Below, piece by piece: positions 21,177-32,440 of a DNA stretch of 64,000 bases. Under the pieces are notes generated by a model that saw only the letters and a program-made list of their open reading frames with translations, was not told the DNA's origin and searched no databases. The DNA is from Botryococcus braunii (lineage: Eukaryota > Chlorophyta > Trebouxiophyceae): positions 54,037 through 118,036 of the forward strand of contig KV908695.1 of assembly GCA_002005505.1 (NCBI GenBank), in the 5' to 3' direction. A program made the translations under genes and the position numbers. Numbering within the stretch: position 1 is the first letter of the stretch; every line of letters begins with the position of its first letter.

Positions 21177-23105
21177 ATGTCGGCAGCTACTTTCACCACG
21201 TTGGTTACGTCGTATTGTGAGAAGTTGGGGGCGGCCAGCGATGTTGCCGAGCTTGATGCACTGGATCTCACGCTTGATAGTGACTACCCAAGGTTTCGTA
21301 AGAAGGATTTTGATGAACTGATGGCGAAGTGTAAGGTCGAGGTGGCGGAGATAACTACGATGTCGGCGATCATACGGATCTGATCATTAGTTCGATTGCC
21401 CAGTTTTATGTCGCTACTGGTAAATTTCTAAAGATAGGTGCTCTTGCTGCTTTTCGTCCTGTCTGGGCTACAAGTTCTGCGCGAAAGGTTTTTATGACGG
21501 AGGTTGCTCGTGATCCTGCGGTGTCGCACGAGCTTCCGTCTAATGCGTTAGGCAAGCCGCCGGTGTTCACGGGAAATAACACTAGGCACTGGGTTGCTAT
21601 TGTTAAGAATTATGTTGAGGCACAGGGAATCAACGATGACCAGCAAAAGCTTCGCGTTGGCGTCTCATTTCTCTCTACAAGCATTCAGGGTCACTGGTCC
21701 TCGTATGTCGTAACCCATCCTTCCCCTACTTTCGAAGATTTTCAGCAATTCCTGTTTGATTTTTATGACAAGAATGTAGGGGTGACGGAGGCCCGCCGCC
21801 ACTGGCAGGGGGTTCGTCAAGGTTCGAAGTCTGTTCAGGAGTATGCCTTCAAGGCATTGCCTTGGCGTTTAACTCCGCTCTTGCCGACCTGAATTCCATG
21901 CCTGGTGGGGAGGTCACGGAGAATGAGAAGGTTACGAATTTTCTGAATGGGTTGCGTGCATCGTTGCATTCTCAGTGTCGAATTAACCACAAAACTGGTC
22001 GTGCTTTCGATTCGTATATGGAGCTCTACCAGATCGCTCATGGGCTCGATGATACTGTCGCTGAAGGGTTTCGTTCGCGCGGTTCCGATATGTTTCCTTC
22101 GAATCACCAATGGTGATTCACCATGCTTATCGTGGGTTTGGTCGTTTCGATCGTGGGTTTGGTCGTCCGCGCGGTGTGTTTAAGGCTCGTGGGTTTCGTG
22201 CTCGTGGTCGCGGTTTTGATCGCGGTGATCGCTCGCATCATCGCCATGTCCCCGGTTTTCATCATGGGTCTTTTCCATCCCAGTCCATGCCGCTCACTTG
22301 TTATGGGTGTGGCCTCCCTGGCCACAAACAGTCCGAGTGCCCTATGACTCCCAGGTTCTCGCAAGGATCTGCGCAGGTACCCCAAGCCCCAGCACATCAC
22401 GCCGGTCCCCCAAATTCTGGTCGCGGCAATGCACCGAGTGGGCGTGGATCATCTCGTGGGCGTGGACGCTTTGGCTGGTATGAAGACTTATCTTTCTCAA
22501 AACTTGTGGCTGCTCATGTTTGTTTGGAATGGGGACCTGGAATTGAAATCCTTGTTTGTGAAGATACCCCCAAAGTGAACCTGCAAGATGGTCATGTGTA
22601 TGCGTTCGTGCTTAAGCCCGAAAAAGCCCATGAAGTGCTCTCCGAGTACAATGCCCTGAAGAAGAATGCCCGTCAGATTGGCGCTTATTTTGTTTTGCCC
22701 AAACGAGTTGCTAAGGCAGTAAGTGTTGCTCCCCTTTTAAAAAGTAAAGAGAGAATTATGGAGGGGAGGCGCAACGAAAGTGTAGCTTTGAAAAGTGCGC
22801 ATGGGGCAGAGAGAATTGTGGCCCCGTGGTCTTTTGAAGTGCGGTATGACAAGAAGAGGCCCAGTATATCAATGGTGAGAAAAGAACACCCCGAAGCGCA
22901 AATGGTCTTGCGCGGTATGGTTGCAGGGGCAACCGCTGATTGTGCAGTTGATACCGGGGGAGAACTCTCATTCATCTCAGCAGAATTTCTGAAGAAAGTG
23001 AACATAACCCCGCAACAAGTGGATGAATTGGAAGTGGAAGTGGCCACGGGTGACATTGCGAAAGTGGTGCATCAAGTGAAGTTGAGAACAGTTTTCAAGT
23101 CTTTG
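21177..23105 (+). pseudogene. gag: G2 gag and start of protease, frameshifted
   Basis: Gag begins MSAATFTTLVTSYCEKLG at 21177. At least three frame changes (about 21370-21490, 21850 and 22110) are needed to follow it through VFTGNNTRHWVAIVKNYVE, HWQGVRQGSKSVQEYAF, TNFLNGLRASLHSQCR and an Arg/Gly-rich tract. The zinc knuckle CYGCGLPGHKQSECP follows. The last frame continues into the protease (CAVDTGGELSFISAEF) and stops at the Copia B insertion (23105). Gag would package G2 RNA; the frameshifts prevent that. Confidence 0.85.
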
Positions 23106-23797
23106 TGTTAGGTTATGGGCTTGGCGTATTCCTGTGCAGTGGCGGCACGGAGGGTGTGAGTCAAAGTTCGCTCTACTGTGTGACGAAGAGTAGAGTCAAG
23201 AACATGAACAATCAAGGACTGATTGGGCAACTTTAAGGAAACACCCGGAGTGCTTGTGTAGTCCCAAACAAGTCTATTACAATTGCTCACTTGCTCTCTC
23301 TGAACAACGGAATTCAAACTACCCTAACTGGTACGTACTCAGAAAGGATCAATCTCATTGTCCGATGATAAGATAGCCAAGCACATACACATAACATGAA
23401 ATACTAAGGTCAACAAAACCTCAAATCTCCCATTCTATTCACAATCACGTTACCTGTGCAGTGGCGGCACGGAGGGTGTGAGTCAAAGTTCGCTCTACTG
23501 TGTGACGAAGAGTAGAGTCAAGAACATGAACAATCAAGGACTGATTGGGCAACTTTAAGGAAACACCCGGAGTGCTTGTGTAGTCCCAAACAAGTGCCTT
23601 GCCACTCCGTGCTAGCACCACTACCTTCCTGCATTAAACGTGTCTTTAACTTGCGTTATCTCTATCTACATTCGAATTGTTCCTAACTGCGAAGTCTTTG
23701 CAGTTTCGCCCATATTAGTCATTTATTATTGTCACTGACGGAAAAGCCACTATTACTCCACTGAGGGAAAGGCATAAATAACTCATCCAATACAACA
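23106..23797 (-). repeat. 3' LTR of Copia B
   Basis: 692 bp; minus strand starts TGTTGTATTGG at 23797 and ends CATAACCTAACA at 23106. A 143-bp block is present at 23131-23273 and again at 23453-23595 (179 bp apart); the copy nearest the LTR end leaves a 25-bp tail. Confidence 0.95.
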
Positions 23798-23815
23798 CTT
23801 CCCCTTGCCTTTTCC

Positions 23816-26800
23816 TCACCAGAACTTGGCAAGACCCAGTGAGTTTCTATGACCCTGAAACACTAATCTTACTAGTGGTTTAGTGAAGATGTCAGCCACA
23901 TTCCTGGCAGACTGAATGTATTTGAAGTCAACCTGCCCCTTTGCAATAGCTTCACGTGCAAAGTGACAGCTGATTGCAATGTGCTTGGTATGTTTAGAAT
24001 ACACTGGATTCCTGAGGTGATTGATGCACCCTTGGTTATCACAATGTATCTTCACTATCCAGGGTAACACGCCAATTTCCTCTAGGAATCCCCTCAGCCA
24101 ATTAGCTTCCTTCACAACAGCACTTGCTGCCATGAATTCTGCTTCTACTGTGGAAGTAGCCACAGCAGATTGCTTTTTACTTCCCCACACAACTGCTCCT
24201 CCAAACACAGTGAGGACGAAGCCGGTGGTGGAGAAGCGGTGGTCTTGATCTCCACCGTAATCAGCATCAACATATCCCTCCAACTCTGTTTCTTTTCCAC
24301 CAAGGATCAGAACCAGGTCTCGGGTTCCCTTAAGATATTCCAACACACGGATGGCCTCATTCCAGTGTGCTGTTGTGGGTGACATCCTGTACCTCGACAG
24401 AACTCCGACAGCCTGGGATATATCAGGACGAGTAGTGTTAGCTATGTAGAGCAGAGACCCAACTAACTCACAGTATCGATGACCAGGAGGCAGAACACTC
24501 CCAGCACCAATATTATCACTCCCATCCTTTGGTGCAGGCATCTGAGACATTACAAAATCTTTTGTCATTGGGGTATCGGGCCCAACTGACTCAAGATCAA
24601 GACCAAACTTCTCCACAAGTGCATCTATCTTAGGAATGCAACTCAGGGAGATTAACCCCTTCTCTCTATCTCTCATGACTTGACAACCTAAGAAATCCTT
24701 CACCTCCCCCAGATCGTGGATGGTGAATTCTTTCTTGAGAAGCTCTTTCACTCTCTCCACCTCTGACATGCCCTTGGATACAATCAGGAGATCATCTACA
24801 TAAATTAGCACGTAGGATTTACCCCCATCTTCAGAGCATCTCACATAAACTCCAGCATCACTCTTGCACACCTCATACCCCATGACTTCAAGTTTGTCAT
24901 TAAGGGTCTTGTGCCAGGCACGTGGGGCCTGCTTTAGGCCATACAGTGCCTTTTTGAGTCGACACACGGTATTGCGATCACCATTCTCAAATCCTGGAGG
25001 TTGTGTTACATACACTTCTTCCTCCAGCTCACTATTGAGAAAGGCTGTCTTAACATCTACCTGGTGAATCTCGTAACCTTCCCTAGCAGCCACAGCTAGC
25101 AAGGTTCTCCTAGCTCCATAGCTGCTGGTTGGTGCAAAGACCTCCATGACATCTACTCCAGGAATTTGTCGACACCCCTGAGCAACCAGTCTTGCCTTGA
25201 ATCTCAACACATTGCCATGTGCATCCATTTTCACTGAGAAAATCCAGTGAACTGGTATTACCTTATGTCCATGAGGTCTAGGAACATATTCCATAACCTC
25301 ATGGGTGTCTAATGAATTCTGCTCTTCTTGCATCGCAGCCTTCCAGTATTCCCACTGAGGAGACATCTGAGCTTCTCTTAAATTAGAGGGAACATGGATT
25401 TTACCAAATCTAACACCAGTGTGCTTCCCCTCCTCTCCCTTACCCTTGGGAGAATCGTTGGTTGCACCCTCAGAACCCACTACTCTTCCACTGACACTCG
25501 CCGCACTACAGCTAGCTTTTCTCTCAGTGGTATCAGAGCTTTCTCTCATGCTTCTCTCTCTCTTGGATTCACACTTCGCACTGCTCAACTTGTTGTCTTG
25601 CACGCTCACATCTTCCTCCCAGACACAGGTACCTCCCGGGAAGCATCCATAGTCAGGATGTTTCTCACATTGTCTGAGCTTCCGGTTCACCTCCACATCC
25701 ACACGCTTACACATCCTCTCAAGCTCAGGCTCTTGAGGGCTCTCACAGGCAGGGGGAGGTAGGCTCTGGTCGCCCCTTTGCTTCCCCTCCCTTTCTTGAC
25801 TTGTGTGTCTCTGACTTCCACGTTGTGTCACAAGAGTCTGTGACCTCTCATCCCTGACATCCTTCTCCCATACACAGGTACCTCTCAGGCTGCACTTGTA
25901 ATTTGGTGGTACCACACACTTTCTGTGCACCTGATTCACCTCCTCTTCTCGGCTCTCACACAAGTACTGGGACGCAGACCCAGTACTGCTCTCACAGACA
26001 TTTCTGGCTGTTTCCGAGAGAGTGGAATGTCTCTTCTCAGGACTGTGGCTGTCACCACCTTCCCCTACCAGTCCACGCCACCGATGGGGAGAGCCAGACG
26101 TTTCCACACAAGTCTCACCGCTGACATGAAGCTCATTCACTGGACAGGACCCACCCGTGCAACTCAGCTCCCTGGGACCATTTGCAGTCATGATTGTGGC
26201 TGCCCCCCTCTCATCACTAACATGAAAATCAGAGCTCTCAGACTGGCACCCATCTACCTGCACTTCCCCTGGTCCCGGTGACTGTGTGTCACTTTCTGTT
26301 AGCCCCACTTTGTCTCTGCTCTCTCCCATCTCCTGTGACAGCCGGAGTTCTCTTGCAAGTGTTCGTTGCTCATGCCTCTGAGCTCTTGTCAGCCCATCAG
26401 CAGCCAAATTGGAATTCTCCAGGCTGGTTGGCCTGAGAGTCTCTTGAGCTCGCATCATTTGTTGCTGTAGGCCCGAGTCCGAATGAGCGCCGCGGGCCAG
26501 GTCCAGAGTTGCTTCGATGGTCCTTCGGATCTCCGCGGAAGCAGTGGATCTCTGGGGGTCAGGCTTGGGCTCAGCCTTCCCAGAGGGTCCTGGACATTCT
26601 GAGTCTGCGTCTTTCTGGGAAATGTGAGGGTGCAATGTCTCAACGGACGAGTCCTGGATCTCTGCCTCACTGTCGTCTTCACAGGATACAGTAACTGGCT
26701 CTGGGTGCTGTTTGGAAGTGCTGGTTCCAGAGGGAACAGGGCACAGAAATTCCTCAGACTGAGCGGGAGTCACACTGAGACCAATACGAGAGGCCCCTCT

Positions 26801-29215
26801 GAGGTGCTCCACAAAGATGACATCTCTGCTTTCTCGCCATGTACCCCCACCCATGTATATACGATAGGCTTTGGAGGAGGCTGAATAACCGGTGAGCATT
26901 CCTGGCACAGTTTTTGGTGCAAAGACTGGCCTCTGGACATCTGGGATATGCACATATGCAAGGCAGCCCCATGTGCGCAGAAGTGAGACATCAGGCTTAT
27001 ATCCCCAGAATAATTCAAAGGGGGTAAGGTCCCTGCCTGTACTTGGGCCCATGTTGAGCAGGGTGCATGCTGTCTCCAGGGCTTCTTTCCAGAGGGTGGG
27101 ACTGGCGGCAGCAAAGGCCAGGATAGTCCGGGTTCTTTCCTTCAGGGTTCGGTTGGCTCGTTCAGCCACTCCATTCTGCTGTGGGGTGAAGGGGGCAGAG
27201 GTCTCCAGCTTAGTCCCCTGGGAGGCACAGAACTCCTTGAACCGAGCATTAATAAATTCAGTTCCTCTGTCACATCTGACACACTTCACAGTGGTTTTTC
27301 GTTGCGTCTGCCAGTAAACAAGTAAGCCCCTGACAGCTGCACTGATGGTGTCTTTGGACTTTACTGGGATAACTGCTTTCCACTGAGAGGCTTCATCCAG
27401 TACAGTAACCCACAAACGTTCACCAGTAATGGCTGCGGGTGTAATGGGACCCACAGTGTCTATGTGTACTCGGTCCAGAGGTTCCAAGGCAGGTCTGGTA
27501 CTGGTTCCGAAAGAGGGTCTGGCAGTCTTTCCTTCAATACATGCTTCACAGTGTACCGGGCAATCAGTGCAGGGAGAGAGGGAGGTGTCAATCCCAGTCA
27601 CCAGGTTCTCCTTAGCAAGACGCTGCATCCACGTTTCTCCAGGGTGTCCCATTCTGCTATGCCATAAGTAACGTTTGGCACAGCTGTGCGACAAGATACT
27701 GGATTTTGACTGTTTGGTTGCACTGGCTGCATGCTTTGATGTGCTGGTCCCTCTCATTGCAACTACACTATGAATGTAGTACAGTCCCATCTCTGCAGTG
27801 ACCTGAGCTCTCCAGTGGTTTGGTCCACTGACATACGAAAAGGCACCCACATTGTCTGTTTGGAATACTGCACCATCCCTAAGGGCAGCAGATACTGACA
27901 GGATGTTGGTGGTAGCTGAGGGGACACACTGCACATGATGGATCCAGAAGGGAATGCGTTGCGGGCTCAAAATACAGACTGACCCAGATGCAATAATACA
28001 ACCAGTGGCATCAGAGGTAGCCAAGTGCAGGGGAATTGGTTTGGCATGGATGATAGGATTATGCAGCAATGCCACGTCATTTACTAGGTGGACCGATGCC
28101 CCGCTGTCAACCAGCCAGGAGTGCTGTAAGGGTTTACTGATCGTACTGTCCAGGACATTGTGGGATATTGTGTACAGCATACCTTCAGGAGGAGGTGGAG
28201 GTGGAGCAGGAGGCTGGAACCAAGCAGGGAAGGCATCTGCACCATGATGGGCCAGTTGGGCTACTGGAGGATGGTGTCCACCCACAGGTGGCTGGCCCTG
28301 AGGCCACATGCCTTGCAGTTGCTGGACTGCTGCCACCACGTTCCTCTGGGTCTCCTCGTCCCTGCGCCTCTTTCTGCAGTCTCTCCAATAATGACCCTTT
28401 TTATTGCAGTAGTTGCAAACTCCCTTGGGATCAGATGCACTTGAAGACTGCTGAGCAGTTGCTGCACTTGCTGCTGGCGGGTTGCTGGCTCCACTAGTGC
28501 TTGGGGTGATGGCCAGGACTCTGGGCTGGCGGGGAGCTGTCTCATCAAAGCCCAGGGCCGCTGCAGTGGTACGTAGTAATTCAGCCAGTTTGTTGAGTGG
28601 AGATGCGACGGCTGTGGACAGGCTGCCAGGCTCCTTAGCTGCCTCATGGAGACCCTGCACTATTTGGGTCGCTACAAAGCCATCCATCAGATGATGATTA
28701 TTTCTGTGGAGGCAGGCTTTGAGATTGAGCATGCGATTCACGTATTGGGAAATTGTTTCATCATGTCTCATCCCTTGACCCATTTCTTGCAACCAGTCCA
28801 TGTTTGCCTGAAGATTATGTCCACCAATGAATTTCCTGCATATGTACTCATATGCATCATATGCAGATCCCAGTTCTGCCAGTTCTCCCTGCCACTCCTC
28901 AGGCACAGATTCATACAACAGTAACAGAGCTGCTGCATCATGCAGCGTGCCAGGCATGGCCTCCAGCACTGCAGGAAGGGACCCCTTTGCCTCATTGGCT
29001 GCCAAATAAGCACTCTTCCAGATCAGAATATTATGTCCCTTGTCCCTCAGTTTGATGTGTACTTTAACCTGAGTGGGAATAACTTTTGGCAATACATCAC
29101 CTTCCCCCCTTGATGTACTTGGGGTGCAGGGTTCTCGAACAGGTGTAGAGGTGGTGGTCTCGCTGCTTGAGGTTGACGCCCCACTCGTTGACTGCCCCTT
29201 CTTCTTCGATGTCAT
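23816..29215 (-). CDS. gag-pol: Copia B Gag-Pol polyprotein, 1799 aa, intact
   Basis: A single frame from ATG at 29215 (MTSKKKGQSTSG); codons upstream in frame have no ATG. Gag capsid-like region (about 50-230), zinc knuckle CNYCNKKGHYWRDC (about 270), protease WLVDSGASVHLVND (about 370). GAG-pre-integrase (LWHSRMGHPGETW) is followed by integrase with the DDE set (HIDTVGPITPAA, VRCDRGTEFINARF, NGVAERANRTLKERTRT). The roughly 430-residue linker holds two similar Cys-containing units (HRKCVVPPNYKCSLRGTCVW and RQCEKHPDYGCFPGGTCVW). Reverse transcriptase with YVDD (LIYVDDLLIVSK) and RNase H (VDADYGGDQDHRFSTTG, STVEAEFMAAS, CDNQGCINHL) end at FQGHRNSLGLAKFW. It acts in cytoplasmic particles and then at the chromosome. 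One Asn for Gly (VKTAFLNSELEEE) is unusual beside the other copies. Confidence 0.95.
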   Translation of the reverse strand: MTSKKKGQSTSGASTSSSETTTSTPVREPCTPSTSRGEGDVLPKVIPTQVKVHIKLRDKGHNILIWKSAYLAANEAKGSLPAVLEAMPGTLHDAAALLLLYESVPEEWQGELAELGSAYDAYEYICRKFIGGHNLQANMDWLQEMGQGMRHDETISQYVNRMLNLKACLHRNNHHLMDGFVATQIVQGLHEAAKEPGSLSTAVASPLNKLAELLRTTAAALGFDETAPRQPRVLAITPSTSGASNPPAASAATAQQSSSASDPKGVCNYCNKKGHYWRDCRKRRRDEETQRNVVAAVQQLQGMWPQGQPPVGGHHPPVAQLAHHGADAFPAWFQPPAPPPPPPEGMLYTISHNVLDSTISKPLQHSWLVDSGASVHLVNDVALLHNPIIHAKPIPLHLATSDATGCIIASGSVCILSPQRIPFWIHHVQCVPSATTNILSVSAALRDGAVFQTDNVGAFSYVSGPNHWRAQVTAEMGLYYIHSVVAMRGTSTSKHAASATKQSKSSILSHSCAKRYLWHSRMGHPGETWMQRLAKENLVTGIDTSLSPCTDCPVHCEACIEGKTARPSFGTSTRPALEPLDRVHIDTVGPITPAAITGERLWVTVLDEASQWKAVIPVKSKDTISAAVRGLLVYWQTQRKTTVKCVRCDRGTEFINARFKEFCASQGTKLETSAPFTPQQNGVAERANRTLKERTRTILAFAAASPTLWKEALETACTLLNMGPSTGRDLTPFELFWGYKPDVSLLRTWGCLAYVHIPDVQRPVFAPKTVPGMLTGYSASSKAYRIYMGGGTWRESRDVIFVEHLRGASRIGLSVTPAQSEEFLCPVPSGTSTSKQHPEPVTVSCEDDSEAEIQDSSVETLHPHISQKDADSECPGPSGKAEPKPDPQRSTASAEIRRTIEATLDLARGAHSDSGLQQQMMRAQETLRPTSLENSNLAADGLTRAQRHEQRTLARELRLSQEMGESRDKVGLTESDTQSPGPGEVQVDGCQSESSDFHVSDERGAATIMTANGPRELSCTGGSCPVNELHVSGETCVETSGSPHRWRGLVGEGGDSHSPEKRHSTLSETARNVCESSTGSASQYLCESREEEVNQVHRKCVVPPNYKCSLRGTCVWEKDVRDERSQTLVTQRGSQRHTSQEREGKQRGDQSLPPPACESPQEPELERMCKRVDVEVNRKLRQCEKHPDYGCFPGGTCVWEEDVSVQDNKLSSAKCESKRERSMRESSDTTERKASCSAASVSGRVVGSEGATNDSPKGKGEEGKHTGVRFGKIHVPSNLREAQMSPQWEYWKAAMQEEQNSLDTHEVMEYVPRPHGHKVIPVHWIFSVKMDAHGNVLRFKARLVAQGCRQIPGVDVMEVFAPTSSYGARRTLLAVAAREGYEIHQVDVKTAFLNSELEEEVYVTQPPGFENGDRNTVCRLKKALYGLKQAPRAWHKTLNDKLEVMGYEVCKSDAGVYVRCSEDGGKSYVLIYVDDLLIVSKGMSEVERVKELLKKEFTIHDLGEVKDFLGCQVMRDREKGLISLSCIPKIDALVEKFGLDLESVGPDTPMTKDFVMSQMPAPKDGSDNIGAGSVLPPGHRYCELVGSLLYIANTTRPDISQAVGVLSRYRMSPTTAHWNEAIRVLEYLKGTRDLVLILGGKETELEGYVDADYGGDQDHRFSTTGFVLTVFGGAVVWGSKKQSAVATSTVEAEFMAASAVVKEANWLRGFLEEIGVLPWIVKIHCDNQGCINHLRNPVYSKHTKHIAISCHFAREAIAKGQVDFKYIQSARNVADIFTKPLVRLVFQGHRNSLGLAKFW

Positions 29216-29809
29216 TGTCTGCACTCTATACGATTATCAAGGAAACATTCAGACAGTCATCTCAACCACCGGACTAATCACTGTCTGACTCCGTCTCCCA
29301 GTCAGCTTCACATCGAACACTCAGAGACAGGGTGTCTTTGAAAACAGCTACCGGGATAGTGGACAATGCTAACTCCACTGAGTTGTACGCTGCAATTTCG
29401 GCTGTTTCCTGCTCTCTGTTCAGCCAAACAATGGTACGCCAATACTTCAGGAACTTAGCCTTCGTGATGAACCCAGGCTAAAGATTCACAAACGAAATCT
29501 CCCACGGGGTGAACTTATAAGCTGGATACACAGGAAATCTTTCCGCAAACCACGATGGCAGAGGAAGCGGGCGTCCAGCGTACAGATGAAGAACGTAGTT
29601 TTTGATGATGAGTGCTCGCTCGTCCGGTGTACGTTCTCCTCGAGGTCCCCCAGCCTTGATTCGATCGTTGTACGAGGGAGGTCCAGTCCTTAGGTGCGCA
29701 GGAACGTTGACACAGGTAGTTTTTTCTTGCCGTCTGCTTCGTGCGGCGTTTCTTAGCCATTCACGGTTGTCTTCCTCCGTCTTCAGAGCCACCCACACTC
29801 AACGGGAGA
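29216..29809 (-). other. Leader of Copia B
   Basis: About 600 bp between the primer site and the gag ATG. It contains a 106-codon open frame (29798-29478) with no ATG, so I do not call a gene. Packaging signals would be expected here but cannot be read from sequence alone. Confidence 0.6.
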
Positions 29810-29826
29810 GTGGTGGGCCCATAACC
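29810..29826 (-). promoter_or_regulatory. Primer-binding site of Copia B (half initiator tRNA-Met)
   Basis: Minus-strand GGTTATGGGCCCACCAC, a 17-base perfect complement of the plant-type initiator tRNA-Met anticodon arm (GTGGTGGGCCCATAACC). It abuts the LTR. The inverse GCCCATAACC lies in the LTR end, forming a 10-bp stem with a 5-nt loop (29817-29826 with 29832-29841). Confidence 0.82.
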
Positions 29827-30518
29827 TGTTAGGTTATGGGCTTGGCGTATTCCTGTGCAGTGGCGGCACGGAGGGTGTGAGTCAAAGTTCGCTCTACTGT
29901 GTGACGAAGAGTAGAGTCAAGAACATGAACAATCAAGGACTGATTGGGCAACTTTAAGGAAACACCCGGAGTGCTTGTGTAGTCCCAAACAAGTCTATTA
30001 CAATTGCTCACTTGCTCTCTCTTAACAACGGAATTCAAACTACCCTAACTGGTACGTACTCAGAAAGGATCAATCTCATTGTCCGATGATAAGATAGCCA
30101 AGCACATACACATAACATGAAATACTAAGGTCAAAAAAACCTCAAATCTCCCATTCTATTCACAATCACGTTACCTGTGCAGTGGCGGCACGGAGGGTGT
30201 GAGTCAAAGTTCGCTCTACTGTGTGACGAAGAGTAGAGTCAAGAACATGAACAATCAAGGACTGATTGGGCAACTTTAAGGAAACACCCGGAGTGCTTGT
30301 GTAGTCCCAAACAAGTGCCTTGCCACTCCGTGCTAGCACCACTACCTTCCTGCATTAAACGTGTCTGTAACTTGCGTTATCTCTATCTACATTCGAATTG
30401 TTCCTAACTGCGAAGTCTTTGCAGTTTCGCCCATATTAGTCATTTATTATTGTCACTGACGGAAAAGCCACTATTACTCCACTGAGGGAAAGGCATAAAT
30501 AACTCATCCAATACAACA
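29827..30518 (-). repeat. 5' LTR of Copia B
   Basis: 692 bp with the same internal 143-bp duplication as the 3' LTR (about 29852-29994 and 30174-30316). Followed on the right by the CTTTG duplication and the continuation of the G2 protease. Confidence 0.95.
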
Positions 30519-30523
30519 CTTTG

Positions 30524-32440
30524 CCTTGTGTGCATACTTACTATGTGCTACCAAAATTGGCTGGTGACTGTGATGTCTTGTTGGGCATGGATTTCCTTAA
30601 GCGCTATAAGGCCAAGATTGATGTAGCGGAAGATACGTGTACATTTTGGGACAGAGGGCGAGGCGTGATTGTTAAGTCCATTTCTGCTACTGCTAAGAGC
30701 GCTAGAAAGAAGTCCACTGTCATCTCTGCGAGGCATTTGGCGCGCTGTATGAAGCAAGGCTGTCCAGTGTTTGTGGGCATGGTAAGCAAGAATGAAGGGC
30801 ATGATAACGAGACACGCTCGGATGGGCAAGGGCATGAACATGTTGATAGGCAAGAGGGCAACGAAGCGCGTAACGAAGGGCATAGCGATTATGATCATGA
30901 TGTTAAAGAGTTCGAACCTGCTTTTGGGCCTACAAACAAGGCCGATGTCCCTTCTGATAAAAGTGGATTGAATCACCCCATTTGTCAACATCTTCGTGCT
31001 GAGTTCAGTGATGTCTTTTCTGAGAAATTAGAAGGCCTACCTCCTGACAGACATCTGTTCCACACTATCCCATTGTATAGTGAACATGTTCCTCCATCCC
31101 GACCTGGTTACCGTTTAGCTTTGCCTGAGTTGCAAGAAGCACAGAGACAGGTTGCTGAACTTCTTGAGCAGGGATTGATTCAACCAAGTTGCAGTCCGTT
31201 TAGAAGCCCTGTTCTGTTTGTGAAGAAAAAGGATGACACGTTGCGTATGGTTATCGACTATCGTGCGTTAAACCGCATTACTGTCCCTGATCGTTATCCT
31301 CTCCCGTGGATTGATGAGTTGCTTGATAAACTGCAAGGTGCTGTGTGCTTTACAAGTCTTGATTTACTCTCTGGCTATCACCAAATTCGCTTGCAAGAGG
31401 AAGATGTTCCCAAAACTGCTTTCCGTGTCCCTTTTGGCCATTATGAGTTCAAAGTTCTACCCTTCGGTTTGACAAATGCCCCCGCTACTTTTCAACGTAT
31501 GCTGAATCGCGTATTCCATGACTTTGTGGCTGAAGGCTTTGTGGTAGTGTACCTTGATGATGTTTTGATCTTCTCTAAAACCGAGGAAGAGCATAAAGAG
31601 CATTTGCAAAAAGTTTTCGAGCGCCTACGTGAAGAGAAATTGTTTGTGAAGCTAAAGAAGTGATCTTTTTGTCAGCCTGAACTACGCTATCTTGGCTTTA
31701 TTGTGGAATCAAGATTGATCCGGATAAAGTCGCAGCAGTGATGAAGTGGGTCGTACCGACGACGGCCACTGAGGTACGACAGTTTTTGGGCCTCTTCAAT
31801 TTTTCGCGGAAATTTGTACAAGGGTATAGCCAACTTGCTGCCCCGTTGAATCACTTATTGCGAAAAGGTGTCCCTTGGCTGTGGACCGATGCATGTCAAA
31901 AAGCTTTTGATGGGTTGAAGTGGGCCATCACAAATGCCCCAGTGTTGGCAATCCCTGATCTCTCCCCGGATGCGCCTAAGTTTCGGGTCCTGTGTGATGC
32001 CTCAAAGAATGGTGTTGGTGCTGTGCTTGAGCAAAATGGACGCCCATGTGCCTATATGAGCCGGAAATTTTCTGATGCTGAGAGAAATTATCATGTCACC
32101 GAAAAAGAGTTGGCTGCAGTGTGTATGGCATTGACTGATTGGCGATGTTATCTCCTTGGGAAACCCTTTGAAGTGGTCACTGATCATGCAGCAAACACGT
32201 TTTTGCCGTCCCAATCGGTTTGAGCCCTCGGCAAGCCAGGTGGTCGGAGTTGCTCCAGATGTACTCTATAGAGTGGAAGTATGAGCCCGGTCGTACTAAT
32301 TTTGCGGACCCTTTGAGTAGGAATCCAGCGTTCGTCGTTAGTTCTTTGGTGCACACTCCTAGGGGCTCTGTTCAGCGTAGGGCCGCGATGGGGGGGGCGC
32401 GGCATAGGTCATCGTATTAGGTGTGCTGTACTTACGCGCA
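30524..32440 (+). pseudogene. pol: G2 protease (distal), reverse transcriptase and RNase H, broken
   Basis: Continues the G2 protease (VLPKLAGDCDVLLGMDFLKRY), then a spacer (LPPDRHLFHTIPL) and reverse transcriptase: [46 protein letters not shown] and the catalytic YLDD (VVYLDDVLIFSK). A stop lies at 31661-31663 (LFVKLKK*). After a frame change RNase H reads (LCDASKNGVGAVLEQNGRP, TEKELAAVCMALTDW, TDHAANTFLP). Another frameshift at about 32218 precedes LSPRQARWSELLQ and the tether (VDFADPLSRNP-like FADPLSRNP). Typical Gypsy domain order; not translatable as a whole. Confidence 0.86.

Larger units (their letters stand above)
23106..30518 (-). mobile_element. Copia B, full-length and apparently intact (7413 bp)
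   Basis: Minus-strand Ty1/Copia with 692-bp LTRs at 29827-30518 (5') and 23106-23797 (3') and target duplication CTTTG at 23101-23105 and 30519-30523. It has a half-tRNA primer site, a single uninterrupted 1799-codon polyprotein and a polypurine tract (AAGGCAAGGGGAAG, 23798-23811). LTRs differ at about three positions by eye. It sits inside the protease region of G2, whose reading frame is restored when B and one CTTTG are removed. It is the best candidate for a mobile retrotransposon in this window. Confidence 0.95.

Noticed and set aside
29478..29798. 106-codon open frame on the minus strand in the Copia B leader
   Set aside because: It has no ATG (begins GTG) and no family resemblance; a chance open frame in a 600-bp leader is more likely than an extra gene.
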